Positions 1-10,380 of a DNA stretch of 64,000 bases are shown here, one piece after another (positions within the stretch are counted from its first letter, which is position 1; each line of letters begins with the position of its first letter). A program made the translations under genes and the position numbers. Below the pieces are notes generated by a model, which was not told the DNA's origin, searched no databases, and worked only from the letters and a program-made list of their open reading frames with translations. Source of the DNA: Prosapia bicincta (lineage: Eukaryota; Arthropoda; Insecta; Hemiptera; Cercopidae); contig JBAIZL010000376.1 in NCBI GenBank assembly GCA_036971475.1, positions 7,169,501 through 7,233,500 on the forward strand. Direction: 5' to 3'.

Positions 1-65
1 TGAGAATATGCAGGGCTAAAAGCTCGGAGTTAAATCCGGGCTGTTATGTAGGCTCGTGTGTTTTT

Positions 66-105
66 GAAACCCTTTTGGGGAGGAAACTCTTCCAAAAGGG
101 GTTTC
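66..105. repeat. Short inverted repeat (hairpin)
   Basis: The arms at 66-78 and 92-105 are complementary (GAAACCCTTTTGG against CCAAAAGGGGTTTC) apart from one bulged base. They surround a short GA-rich loop. I see no coding function and cannot assign it to an element. It may belong to the leader of the degraded retroelement that follows. Confidence 0.6.
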
Positions 106-251
106 CAAAATTAACATCAATGTCGTTGAATCCTCGAGAATTTTGTGTTTGCTGTAGAAAGTGGAAAGGAAAGGTAAAGTCAGTGAGTTTCGTAATATTG
201 AAGAGTGCTTCAAAATTTTAAAAAATGGTGAACAGATTAAAATTAAATTTA

Positions 252-300
252 CTTTAAATTTAATTTCAAACTAACATGTTAGTTTAAAATTAAATTTAAG
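252..300. repeat. Near-perfect 49-bp AT-rich palindrome
   Basis: The centre AAACTAACATGTTAGTTT (268-285) is a perfect 18-bp palindrome with no spacer. The symmetry extends outward on both sides through CTTTAAATTTAATTT and AAATTAAATTTAAG with few mismatches. It could extrude as a cruciform. No coding sequence overlaps it. Confidence 0.8.
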
Positions 301-1453
301 AATGTTTTAAGAATAAACAGTGACATTTAAGTAAAGAGTAAAACAGTAAAAACTTAAAACGTAGAGTGGGAGTAAAATTTTAAAATGATTAAAAACTGAA
401 TCTGGAATTCGTCAAGCCAAAGAAGAAAGGAGTCAAGATCTAGCGCCAAAGGAGGGGATACGTTGTTTATGCCCAGGACTCTATCCAAAGTAAAGCAAGA
501 GGGGTGACGCCAACTTTTTGGACGAGATCACATCGCATTCAAGATGGACAAGAAAGGAGAGAGGGACAATATGGAGTCAAAATACATAGCCAGAGGAGAG
601 ATTATAAATGGCAAAGTCAGATTTTAGCTTCTCTCTTTTTCAAATAAATTAAAATTTGTTGTGAAGATTTTTAGGGAAAATTGCGATTTCAAAAAATTAA
701 ACTTGAATAAATTTTGTTTTTAAAGGTACACAAATATTAAGCAGTGGCTTTGTTTACTACATAAATTAGAGGGGGAAGTATTCAGTGGGGGTGGTTTGAC
801 TTCACCTAATACGCTTTATAGTTTTGAAATAAAAATAATTTATGGTAATTTGGAAATTTAAATACAGATATTTACAAATGGCTTAGAACATAGGAAAATT
901 AAATAAAAGTTAGAAATTGAAGGTTTTTTAAATATTAAAAAAGAAAGAAAAATAAATTTAATGTAAAAATTAGTCAACATAATTCGTTATGAATTTTGTA
1001 TCAAAGGAGCCGACAATTATGGCCTATTTAAATGTAAATGTTTCTTTTTATAGTAGTTTAGACTAAAGGTAAAAAGTTAAAATTAATTAGTTGAGAATTA
1101 ATTAAAATCAAAAGGGATTAAATGGTTTACAAAATTATTTGAGAGAAAATTAAAGGGTAGTAAATCAGTAAAAAGGGAACAAAATTATATTTTGGAAAAA
1201 ATTTCTTTTATTAAAATTAAAGGTAAATTATGTTGAATGTTGACTGAACAAAAGGTAACTGGATGTTAATATTCTGGAAGGATATCCAGATGAAGATACA
1301 AAGTTAAAATGTTTTGTTGATAAATTATGGTTTTGAAAGATCAGTTGTTTATCTTGTACAAAAGATTAAAATCAAAACTTCATAATTTTCAAAATCAAAT
1401 GAAGGGATTGTTATTTCAAAGAGATTAAAAGAGAATTTTAGAAAATAAAAATC
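301..1453. other. AT-rich stretch without a recognisable gene
   Basis: Every frame is closed within short distances and no protein motif is visible. Since pol sequence of a Ty3/gypsy-like element starts just downstream on the same strand, this could be the decayed leader, gag and early pol region of that element. I cannot show that from the sequence. A more GC-balanced patch lies at about 410-640. Confidence 0.4.
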
Positions 1454-2475
1454 TGTTTGCAAGCAGATGCAAGCGACAAAGCTATCGCTAGCCAACTGGA
1501 ATACCAGCTATAACACTGCATTGCCTGGGTAAAGAAAAAGTTCCTGTGACACCAGTAGTCGGATGTACCAGTACGAAGGCAGAATGGGTAAAGGACAAAA
1601 TTACTAAAGAGTAATTGAAATCGATCAAATTAAAATAGAATGTCTCATATCTTTAAGCAATATGTTCACCAATGTAGGGCAAAAGAGGAACAGCAACAAG
1701 GGATGGTAAATATAATAAAAACACGTAGTATTAACAACTATACAATAATACTCGTAGATAATGTCCAATGTAAATGAGTCAAGGGCAAATATAAACTCGT
1801 TTTGCCAACTGAAAATATTGCTATGTTTGTTGAACAAATACATACAATTTATACTTATATAGGTACAAATAAAATTTTCAAATTGATAAATAAAGGAATT
1901 TATATAAAAAATGGGTATAAACAGATAACAGATGTAATTCGTAAGTTTCGTATATGTCAACTAGCTAAAGTATCAGATATAGCCAAACAAGAACAAACCC
2001 AATATTAACGCAATATCCTGGTGAAATGGTTTCCATTAACTATTTAGGCTCATTACCTAAAAGTACAGTTGGATCTACGCATGTCCTGGTAATAAAATAG
2101 ATATTTTCTGGAAGCTAGTAAAGCTATACGGACTTAAAAGCCCGAATACAATAAGCTATATGGAAAAGCTTACATGATACTTTAGACAATAGGAAACCTG
2201 TCAGAATACTTTCAGATTACGGGTCAGCGTTTACTTCCCGACAGTGCAGGATATGGATGGAGAACCAAATCTGACATACAATAATCCCTGTCAGGCATCC
2301 TCAAGTAAACCATGCTGAGAGTGTAAACCGGGGTTTAGGAAGGATTCTGAGGACATATTGTCTGGAAAGGCAATCCTCATGGATGAGATACCTACCATAT
2401 ATTGAACAAGTTTTTAACAACACTCCACATGACGTGACTCGGTATGCTCATATCCAGGTACATAATAGGGAGGAA

Positions 2476-2520
<45 letters not shown>

Positions 2521-2864
2521 GAGGAATTTATTCCTGAGGGTTGTAGACCAACTCATAGAGATTGATTGCAGCTTGTATTCGATAGGATAAGGAGAAAGGG
2601 AGAAAAAAAGCCGCAAAAGAAAAATATTAATACACTATAAGTAATATTTGAACCTGGAGATATAGTGCGAATTACCAAACATAACCGCTCCAATATTCTT
2701 AGAAATGAAAAAGACAAGCTGCTTCTTTTGTATCAGGGACAATATAAAATCACTAGAAAATTGGGTCGTAAAACATACGAGGTGGCTGATATACAGGGTC
2801 TGTAGTTACAAACAGAGTTAGAGGCATATACGACGTACGAGAAATAAAAAAATATTTGACATAA
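1454..2864 (+). pseudogene. Broken Ty3/gypsy-like pol: RNase H motif, integrase, GPY/F-type tail
   Basis: The remnant is spread over several frames. At 1457-1489 the frame reads LQADASDKAIA, the start of a gypsy-type RNase H (usually TDAS). From 1802 comes the integrase zinc-binding region, reading HTIYTYIGTNK and then FRICQLAK, so the second His and first Cys of HHCC are lost. The integrase core begins near 2035 (NYLGSLPKS), where the first catalytic Asp is Asn (codon 2038-2040). The second Asp survives in SDYGSAFTS (2215-2217), as does the Glu in HAESVNRG (2317-2319), about 34 codons later. A GPY/F-like module follows (LLYQGQYKITRKLG, near 2725-2770), and the frame ends KKYLT-stop at 2864. 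Several frameshifts, stops and a TA microsatellite interrupt it. The RNase H to integrase interval is shorter than usual, suggesting a deletion. No LTRs were identified. It is clearly inactive. Confidence 0.85.
2478..2518. repeat. (TA)n microsatellite inside the integrase remnant
   Basis: About 20 uninterrupted TA units lie in what was coding sequence of the gypsy-like integrase, between the core domain (ending about HNREEP) and the C-terminal part (resuming WEEFIPEG). It therefore expanded after the element died. Confidence 0.95.
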
Positions 2865-3880
2865 ATGTGTAAAATAATGTATTTTAAAATGTTTAGGAAA
2901 TATTGAAAATTAAACGTACAGAACGGCAGTTTATACAAGGAAATCAGTTTAAAAAAGGATTACAAGAGTTTATGAAATAAAGCAAACATTGCTTGTTTGA
3001 AATTATAAAATTGTCAATGCAAAGAGTTTAAAATAAAGCTTAACTAATAAGACAGCACAAAACTGTAAGAAACAGTTCCAAACAAGATAATCATGTTCAA
3101 CAAGAAAAGCATGTCTAAATTATTTGAAGTATTATATATGTCTGTCAAATAAAATTATTTAAAAGGTTTCTGAAATCCATTAAACTGAGTTAACATTGTA
3201 TGTTTAAAGTAAATAAATTGTTAAAGAAAAAGGCCCAAGAAATGCTTATCCAACCAGATGGCATTACAAAGGAGTAAGCAGTTTTAGACCAGAAAAGGTA
3301 TGTTTGCCAAGACAGTCATTATTGTCCATTGTCTGTAGTAAAATAAACTTCAAGAATAAAGTCATAATGAAATATTCCAAATAGAACAGGAAATAACGGA
3401 AAGGGAGAGTCAACATTCTTAGTCTAATGCAAAAGGTTTAAACTGTAAATCTACAAATCAAATGTTTGAAATATACTTGTAATTTATTTGCTAGATTGGA
3501 CTATTAGCCTAAATAAACATTGCTTGGGAAACGAAAATTGGGTTTCGGCAAGATTCTAAAGGCCTAAAGTATTACGTCTAATCGAATGTACATTGACCAT
3601 CGCTCAAGATAACTACGACAAAGCTGTTAAGACATTCTTCAATAATAATGGGTTTGAATGGAAGGGACTTGTTTGTAGAATAAAAGCTTAAATAGATGAA
3701 TAGGTTATTAATTGGAAAAGAGTGTGTAGGAATAGAGGGCGTCTTGCCAATTCTGATATAAAGTACAATTGGGTTGAATAACATAGTTTATGAACGTCAA
3801 GTGGTATTGGCATCGATAGGAGGTCTGATAAATGATAATTATTTGTCAATGATTGCACCCGATGTACTGTCGCTTACAGC
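2865..3880. other. Non-coding stretch between gypsy remnant and piggyBac element
   Basis: I see no gene. It may hold the 3' untranslated part of the gypsy-like element. A patch at 3540-3850 is less AT-rich but encodes nothing I recognise on either strand. Confidence 0.4.
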
Positions 3881-3884
3881 TTAA

Positions 3885-3897
3885 CCCTTAAGTGCAT
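3885..3897 (+). repeat. 5' terminal inverted repeat of the piggyBac-like element
   Basis: CCCTTAAGTGCAT directly follows the TTAA target site. It pairs, with a small indel and mismatches, with the 3' end at 5650-5661. Confidence 0.8.
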
Positions 3898-3899
3898 AC

Positions 3900-3917
3900 T
3901 GTTGTAGAAATACAACA
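3900..3917. repeat. Subterminal 18-bp palindrome, copy 1
   Basis: TGTTGTAGAAATACAACA has 7-bp complementary arms around a 4-base spacer. It lies just inside the 5' terminal repeat. Two relatives lie at 4248-4265 and 5512-5529. Confidence 0.8.
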
Positions 3918-4247
3918 AACCGTATTTTTGCTTTCCAATCAATATGAATGAACTTTAGGGATTCTACTGCATAGTGTAGTATTTCAGCAACATACTATGT
4001 AACACTTAGTTCATACAATGGCTGCTTGGTACCACTAGTGTATCATTTCTACCATGTGTTTCTCAGGTGACTAGTCTTTGAATGTTTACCGTATTTGCTC
4101 TCAAGTACAAGTGTTTATTTTATAGTTTTTTGTAGGTTTAGTGGTTAAAAAAAATAATGAATAGTTACAGTAGTGTTTAGTGAACTAGTGTGCGTTTTTA
4201 TTTACTTAAAATATAAAGCATAGTTTTTTAAAAGTGCTCCAAACATT

Positions 4248-4265
4248 TGTTGCATTTATACAACA
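4248..4265. repeat. Subterminal 18-bp palindrome, copy 2
   Basis: TGTTGCATTTATACAACA has the same arms and spacer length as copy 1 with one arm mismatch. It lies upstream of the transposase N-terminal frame. Confidence 0.75.
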
Positions 4266-4355
4266 CCATGCAGTAGAGATACCTAAGCCTGACAAACATA
4301 ACCTATCAAGTATAAACCTAGTTAATTTTGAGAATTATATTTCGTTTAAAAAATC

Positions 4356-5066
4356 ATGTATAGGAAACATTTTAATAGTAAACATTTAACTGATAATGAA
4401 CTAGAGGAATATTTAAATGAATTTATTGAAAATGTTTACAACTCTGATGATGATTTTGAATTATGTGGGAGTTCACCCAGTAGGAAAAATTTAAAGGTAT
4501 GATAGAAAATTAAAGAAAAGAATTGAAATTCCTTGTCCAAACATTGTCAAAGAATACAATGCTTGTATGGGTGGAGTTTACAATATGGATGCTTATATGG
4601 GACAATGTCATATACGTGTCAAAAGTCGAAAGTGGTATTTGACACTAGTATATCACATGATAGATATGGCGGTGATAAAGGTATGGCTTCTCTTTAAAAG
4701 AGGAACATAGAAAAGGGTGTAGACAAAAACAATTATTGACAATGCCTGTCTTTCGAAGTGAATTAGCAGATACACTTTGTAATTTCGGAAGCTGCATAAC
4801 ACCAAAACGTGGCCGTCCTGGCAGCATCAATGTAGAGCAACAACTGCAGGAGTGTCCTAAAAAAAGGAGAGGACCAACACAACATGTCCCAGCAAAAGAC
4901 ATGAGAACTGATAACATAGGCCACTGGCCTGTGTGGACAAACCGGAATAGATGTAAAATGCCGGGTTGTAAAGGGTTTTCACAGACTAAATGTGACAAGT
5001 GTGGGGGGTGTTCTCTGCTATAATAAAAGTAATAACTGCTACAAGGATTTCCATTCAAAATGCTAA
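4356..5066 (+). pseudogene. piggyBac-like transposase, deleted and frameshifted
   Basis: The ATG at 4356 opens a 48-codon frame (MYRKHFNSKHLTDNELEEYL..., acidic as in piggyBac N-termini) that stops at 4500-4502. The next frame, from 4501, already encodes the end of the catalytic domain: CMGGVYNMDAYMG, then VKSRKWYLTLVYHMIDMAV. The family has Asp where this copy has Tyr (codon 4579-4581) in the GGVDxxD motif; the second Asp (4588-4590) is kept. Most of the catalytic core, with the first two catalytic Asp, is deleted at the junction. A frameshift near 4700 leads to the 4736-5023 frame, which holds KRRGPTQHVPAKDMRTDNIGHWPVW and a Cys-rich ribbon (RCKMPGCKGF..KCDKCGGC). One more frameshift gives the last residues, NNCYKDFHSKC-stop at 5064-5066. 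It cannot be catalytically active. Confidence 0.9.
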
Positions 5067-5511
5067 TTCCTTGGGAAAATCAGTAAATCATGTTAATTTT
5101 TATTTGTTTTTTTAAAAATAGAATTAACTTTTGTTTATTGAAGCTATTATTAGTTTTATAAAATTGATGTATGTAATATTTTATGATGATGTATTTAACT
5201 TTTATAAAATTAATTATAATGGCAATGTAATATAAGTTTTCTACATATTTTTAAAATAATTCATTTGTTTGTAATTCTTATTTTTAAAATGGAACAAAAT
5301 TTCTTGCTTGGTTATTTGATTGTGTTATCAAAATTTGATTTGTTAATATTTATTTATATTAAAAACATTAAGAAAGTTAGGTAAGGTCCTTTATAATAAT
5401 TGTAATTACCATTTTACATCAAAGAATAACATATAAATGTAAATATTGTGTAAGTTAACAATATTGTAGTTGGTGATTCAGATAATAATAAGTAGGTGTT
5501 TGTGTACATGT

Positions 5512-5529
5512 TGTTGTAGTTCTGCAACA
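5512..5529. repeat. Subterminal 18-bp palindrome, copy 3
   Basis: TGTTGTAGTTCTGCAACA has the same 7-4-7 architecture as the two copies in the 5' half. It lies about 130 bp from the 3' terminus. Confidence 0.75.
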
Positions 5530-5649
5530 CAAGTTTTTTTTGAAAAAAAATACTGTAAAATTAATTGTATATTTTTTTCAAGTATTTTTCCTGTTACTTA
5601 CTCATTTAACTATATAAGAACATTTATTTTCAAATAAAAATAAAAAATC

Positions 5650-5661
5650 ATGCATTTTGGG
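5650..5661 (-). repeat. 3' terminal inverted repeat of the piggyBac-like element
   Basis: ATGCATTTTGGG is followed immediately by TTAA. Its reverse complement starts with CCC and shares the TGCAT block with the 5' repeat. Confidence 0.8.
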
Positions 5662-5665
5662 TTAA

Positions 5666-6179
5666 ACGAATAATTAGTGGTTTATTTGTAATTGTATTGT
5701 ATGAAAACAGGTAGATTTTGTGCAATGAAAACGAATTTATGTTGATACAAAATAAGGTGTGAAAGCTAAAACTGTAACTACGGGAGTTTCTATGAGAGAA
5801 ATCCACTGTTAAAATTTAAAAGAAATTAGGTACCTCTCGGAAAAGCGAAGAAGAGATTAAATATTTTACTAGAGCTTGAACAAGAAGGAAGAGAAACCAA
5901 AACAACTTGTAGAGAATGTTTTTGAATGTGTTGTTCAAACTTTCGTACTCGTATTTCAAAATAAAGACCGACTAAGAAAAAAATACAGATATATAAACAT
6001 TAAATTTGAACGAGAAGCCATTATTCAGAAAGCGAAAACCATTTTCCGACAATAATATAAAAGAAATATATATTAGAAGAACATTAGAAGTCGTTATTAC
6101 AATATTAAAAGAACGGATGGACCAAACAAGTGCAATATCTTTTAAGAAGCCTGATACAACAATTAATTACCCTATTGAC
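5666..6179. other. Gene-free stretch
   Basis: No recognisable protein or RNA. Short open frames at about 5870-6120 are Lys- and Glu-rich and have no match I can name. Confidence 0.4.
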
Positions 6180-6625
6180 CATTCCAGTGTCATTTAGCTG
6201 CTCCCAGCAGTTCTTACCGAAAGGCTTAAGCAGGCCTAAAGCCATGGCTAGTCCTTGTATATCCTTGCCACTGAAGGAAATGATTCTGTATACAAGTCCA
6301 AGCCACACCTTTAAGCCCATGCATAAACCGTGTATTGCGGAGGTCCAGTCTGACAAATATATAAGTCGACAAGTCTCAAACAAACGAGATATAGTCCGTA
6401 TTTGGTCTAATCACAGCAAGCCACAACCTCATTATACCTTATTTATTCTTAGTAGTAAAGATAAAGCATGAATACTCACCATTTTGAGAAGCAACTTCCA
6501 ATGAACTTAACTCCAAACTGTTTCACCTAAATTGGTCGTTTGCTTAGCAACATTTCAACAATTGATTTAGTATTGTTACAGAAATGTTAACTATTTTTAA
6601 TGAAGAAAATAATAACTGATATGGA
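6180..6625 (+). repeat. Unassigned ~450-bp dispersed repeat, copy A
   Basis: This is the first of five related copies in the window; the others are at 14470-14870, 19325-19812, 25651-25920 and, on the minus strand, 28690-28893. Shared blocks include TACAAGTCCAAGCCACA, GTCTACAAGTC...ACAAACGAGA, ATCACAGCAAGCCACAA, TAGTTAAGATAAAG and GCTTAGCAACATTTCAACAA. The tail is AT-rich (AATAATAACTGATAT). It has no coding capacity. A Jockey-type RT remnant begins about 30 bp beyond the tail. The boundaries are approximate. Confidence 0.75.
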
Positions 6626-6655
6626 AGATTTATTTTATAATAATAAAAGTGATAG

Positions 6656-7580
6656 TAAGAGCAAACTGCTCAAGAACTGATTTAAGAAATTTAGATGAAT
6701 CTTAGTTCAAAAGAGTCCCAGGATATGGTCTTATCACCGGAAAAATACTGAAAGAGCTCTCAAGAAAAGGAGTAGGCAAATAACCTTATCTAATTGTTGC
6801 AGCATTTAGTCTCAAACATATGCCAGGTATCTAGTATGTAGCTGAGTTGCAATGTTACCATAACCAGAAAAGTCCTCAGTAATGATATTATGGCATTCAC
6901 ACCAGTACAGCTATTTCCTACAATCTCCAAGTTATTTGAAAAGCTTTTATTGAAAAATTACGATTCCAGAAACGGGTTTGAATTAAGAGAAAAACATTCT
7001 GCTATTAAAATTACGGATATAGTAGATCGAAACTTAGAAAATAAAACATATTTATATACTATTTCCAGAAGTGGCCCAAGTCTTTGATGAGGTGTGGCAG
7101 AAAGACCTGATCAACAAATTAAATAAGAGGTACTCTTGTTGTGAGTAGGTTAAATTGTTTATATCATATATAACAAGCAAAACTTTCAAGATCAAACAAG
7201 AAAAAGAATATTTTCAAAATTAAGGAAATTAAGCAGGAGTACTTCAATGTAGTGTATTAGATAAAATAATCCACTTAATTCACACCTGTGATATTTCAGT
7301 CACCCAAGAAGTAACCATTGCATTGTCTGCAGATGACACAGTATCATTAGCAACTGGCAAAGACATACATACATCTACGGACACTGTCCAGAGAGCCACA
7401 AACCAACTCATAGAAAGGACTGATAAATGGTAAATTAAACTGAATGAAGTAATGTCAGTCCAAATAACTTCACATATTAGGTATTGGAAGATACTCTGCG
7501 ATTGGAGGTTAACGGAATAATCTTCAATTTTAAAAATATTTCTAAATATTTAGGTATGAACTTAGATGTATGAACTGTCC
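6656..7580 (+). pseudogene. Jockey-type non-LTR reverse transcriptase remnant, copy 1
   Basis: Conceptual translation over several frames gives RT features of the Jockey superfamily: DLITGKILKELSRKG (about 6728-6775), an FPTISKLFEKLLLKN segment (about 6910-6955), and the catalytic box as SADDT (7326-7340), where the usual residue before ADD is Phe or Tyr. This is followed by ATNQLIERTDKW and ISKYLGMNLDV near the end. Many stops and frameshifts are present. The first half of the RT is compressed, and neither an endonuclease nor a 3' end is visible. Order and wording match the copy at 19.9-21.7 kb, so both derive from one family. Confidence 0.85.
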
Positions 7581-7599
7581 ATCTATTGTTGTTGTTAGG

Positions 7600-10110
7600 C
7601 CCAACTTGTTTCCTCAACCCCTGAAGAGATTAAGAAGTTAGCTGCAAATAATAAAAAAAGACATAGGGTAACATATGGCAAGGAAAGCTATTTATATGTC
7701 TAGTAAATCCAGTTTTACTAATGATAATTAAATAATAATTAGGTGTTAGATAAATAAATGGTTTAAATATATGTTAGTCAAGTATGAAAGTTTCTTCTAT
7801 CATTATGTTTTATGAGTGAAATTTAAAATTTAAATCATTTTAAATGTATGTGAAACTTTTGAGTAATATTTACCTGAAACTTTGATTAAATATTGACAAA
7901 CTGTTACCTACTAGGACATATTCATCTTTTTTTTTATTTATAATAACATTTTAAAAAAATGTCTTCTAGCAATTTGTCAGGTAATACAGACATATTCCCA
8001 AAATATGTGTTTACAGACATATCCACCCCCAAGCACACACACACACACTGAGACGGCCAAAACAGTCTCAAAGGGAGAATTTTGTTTTTAGGCCAAAATC
8101 GTTATAAAGTATTAATTTGTAAGAGCTTAGAAATGACATCGCTGCAAGGGAAAGTAGTAGTCAAGCCAGTGCACTATCTGTTTAAGTAAACAAGGCCGTT
8201 CCAAAGGGTTGACTTTGTTCACGGAATAGAGCAACTATAAATAAATTATTTTTTGTTTTAGAATGTAATATTAAAATAAAATAAATTCTTGTTATTTATG
8301 AAAAACAAGAAGCAAAAATAAATTGATAAAATAAAAGTAAAGAAAAACCTCCAAAATTTAAGAGTATTTAAAAAAAAAATAATAAAAACAGATTATTATA
8401 AATTAAAAATTTATTACCAAATTTATTTTCTAAATTTAATTACTAAATGGTTTAATAAATGCTCAATAATTAGAAAAGTGTTAAGTGCTGAAAAAAATAG
8501 TTGTAATAACAACAATTTGAAGGGTAAAGAAGATTATGACGTTAAAAAATATCACCATATTACACCATAAGTGTCATTTTCAAGTATCAGCGAAAAAACA
8601 AGCCAAAATCATCGAAAGAAAGTTCAAATGGACACTATGTTACAAGTCAAGGCAAAGTCTAACTGATAAATCCGGCAGTAGGTCAGAAGAAACTGCCCGC
8701 TAGCAAGGGGACTCGCAAATCAGCTTTCGTTGGAGACTGACGTGTTTCCGGAGGTCCAGAAGGAAGTTTCAGGATGCTGTTCCGTGACTGAGAAAAACTC
8801 CCAAGCCCAAGGTGGACGTGGAGATGATCTGCCTTCGACTGCTCGCGAAATCGAACTTGAACTTTTTAACAGTGTAAAAAAGTATTGAAACCGGCCTAAA
8901 ACCGATCAGTACCGATGAATACAAGAATGAGTCCAGGAAAATCCAGGAAAACCACTGGCATCTCGGTGATAGTTTTTGGGACAAGGCTAAATTTTTATTG
9001 AAATCAACCATTTAATAAATTTGGTAAAAATTTCTTAGATTCGTGTAATCAAATTTCTTAATGCATAAATTGAATGACTTGTTGTAAATGAATAATTATA
9101 AAAAATATATAAACAAATGGCTATTTTTAAACAGTAATAATATTGGTGGTCATGAAATAATACTTTGTTAATAATATTAAATTGCAAGTTCTAGAATAAT
9201 AAGATCAAGAAATTGAAAGTTACTTTTTCATAAAGTCAAAATCCTTATATGTTCAAAATGATTATTCACCAAATTTATTTAGAGTCAATATCAGAAAACA
9301 ATTAAGAAGTTTATAATGCAAGCTATTAAAAGATGATTTAGCAATTAAGTGAATAGAATTTTTTATTTCTATATATACTAAATCAGACATCTAACATCAA
9401 ATAACTGTAAAAATGTGAATTCAGTAAATTTGGTTCTAAAATCCTTAAGAATTGTTTGGGAGCACAAATATAAATAAAATCTAAAGACAATAGGAAGTAC
9501 TTCTGCATGTTACTTCTACAGAACAAAAATTTATATGGATATAAAATAAAATAAATAGATATAAATTATGCTCATGTTATATTTAAATATATATGTGATT
9601 TTATGTGTGAAATTTTGAACTCTAAAAAACCAAAATGTACTAATAATGACTTCAAACATTAGAGACAGTTATAAAATAGTGTAATCAAATTGACTATTGA
9701 ACGTTATGCTAAGATTATAAGAACATTTTAGAACTTTATAGAACATTCCAATATATTTCATGTCTAAAGAATTGCTTATAATTAATGGTAAATAAATAAC
9801 AAAAATTTAAAGAAATGTAATTTTATATGATATTTTCGGAAAGCAAATTTTAATTTATATTTTATTTTTTCAAGTTATTAAAACAAAATAGAAAATGTTT
9901 CCAATTATTAAAATTAACCCGTGGTAAAGGTAGTAAATAAAAAATTATGAAATTTTACCAACCAACAACTTTGAATAAAATTAAATAATTAATTTAAACC
10001 ACCAAAAAGATTCTTAACAAATATTATTGCAATAAGAATGTACCAGATAAATTTATAGTCAAACACAATTTTATAAGGTATAAATTATCACCTAAATGAG
10101 TTTGAACATT
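7600..10110. other. 2.5-kb gene-free stretch
   Basis: Very AT-rich on both sides, with a less biased patch at about 8590-9000. The minus-strand 80-codon frame there resembles nothing I know. A short (CA)n run lies near 8036-8047. No repeat shared with other parts of the window was recognised. Confidence 0.4.
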
Positions 10111-10128
10111 TAGGTTGGTTTTTTAAAC

Positions 10129-10300
10129 AAAGTCCAGGGATTTATCCACTGGCAGATCACACTCGATACACCACAGGTACCAGGATATGGTAAGTCGGGT
10201 GGGATCATATATTGACCACGGTTGAACTGCGCGTTTCGGCCTTACAGAGTCCACCATCATCAGGTATAGCTTACGCGAAAAACGCGTAAATGTGGGCACA
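10129..10300 (-). repeat. Penelope-like element 3' end with hammerhead-like core
   Basis: On the minus strand the order is: a perfect hairpin (TTACGCG/CGCGTAA, 10271-10289), CTGATGA (10257-10263), a weak stem, GAAAC (GAAA at 10234-10237), then a segment reading CCTGGTACCTGTGGTGT. The last part is shared with the plus strand at 54215-54360. CTGATGA, stem, GAAA is the order of a hammerhead ribozyme core, and such motifs are known in Penelope-like elements. Here stem II would be only about 3 bp with one wobble, so an active ribozyme is doubtful. Assignment to Penelope-like elements is inference from the motif and from the better copy at 51.6 kb. Confidence 0.45.
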
Positions 10301-10380
10301 GTGCTGGTGGGTTGTAGAACGCGACATCGGGGAAAGAAATTTCTCCCTGAGAGGGTGCTTCAATTGTCTTCAATGAGAAA

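Larger units (their letters stand above)
3881..5665 (+). mobile_element. piggyBac-like DNA transposon, internally deleted
   Basis: The element is bounded by TTAA at 3881-3884 and 5662-5665, the hallmark target duplication of the piggyBac superfamily. Terminal inverted repeats begin with CCC: CCCTTAAGTGCAT at 3885-3897 and ATGCATTTTGGG at 5650-5661. The body is about 1.78 kb, shorter than typical autonomous members (about 2.4 kb or more). It carries only the N-terminal and C-terminal parts of a transposase. Three copies of an 18-bp palindrome lie inside. The flanking sequence shows no other duplication. I conclude it is a non-autonomous deletion derivative that kept both ends. Confidence 0.9.

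Noticed and set aside
1..3880. LTR pair bounding the gypsy-like remnant
   Set aside because: No direct repeat of LTR length with TG...CA ends could be found on either side of the pol fragment.
4645..5058. 137-codon minus-strand frame
   Set aside because: Antisense shadow of the piggyBac transposase C-terminus, whose plus-strand translation matches the family.
6105..6471. Overlapping plus and minus frames of 113 and 92 codons
   Set aside because: They lie in the ~450-bp dispersed repeat, and the other copies do not keep them open.
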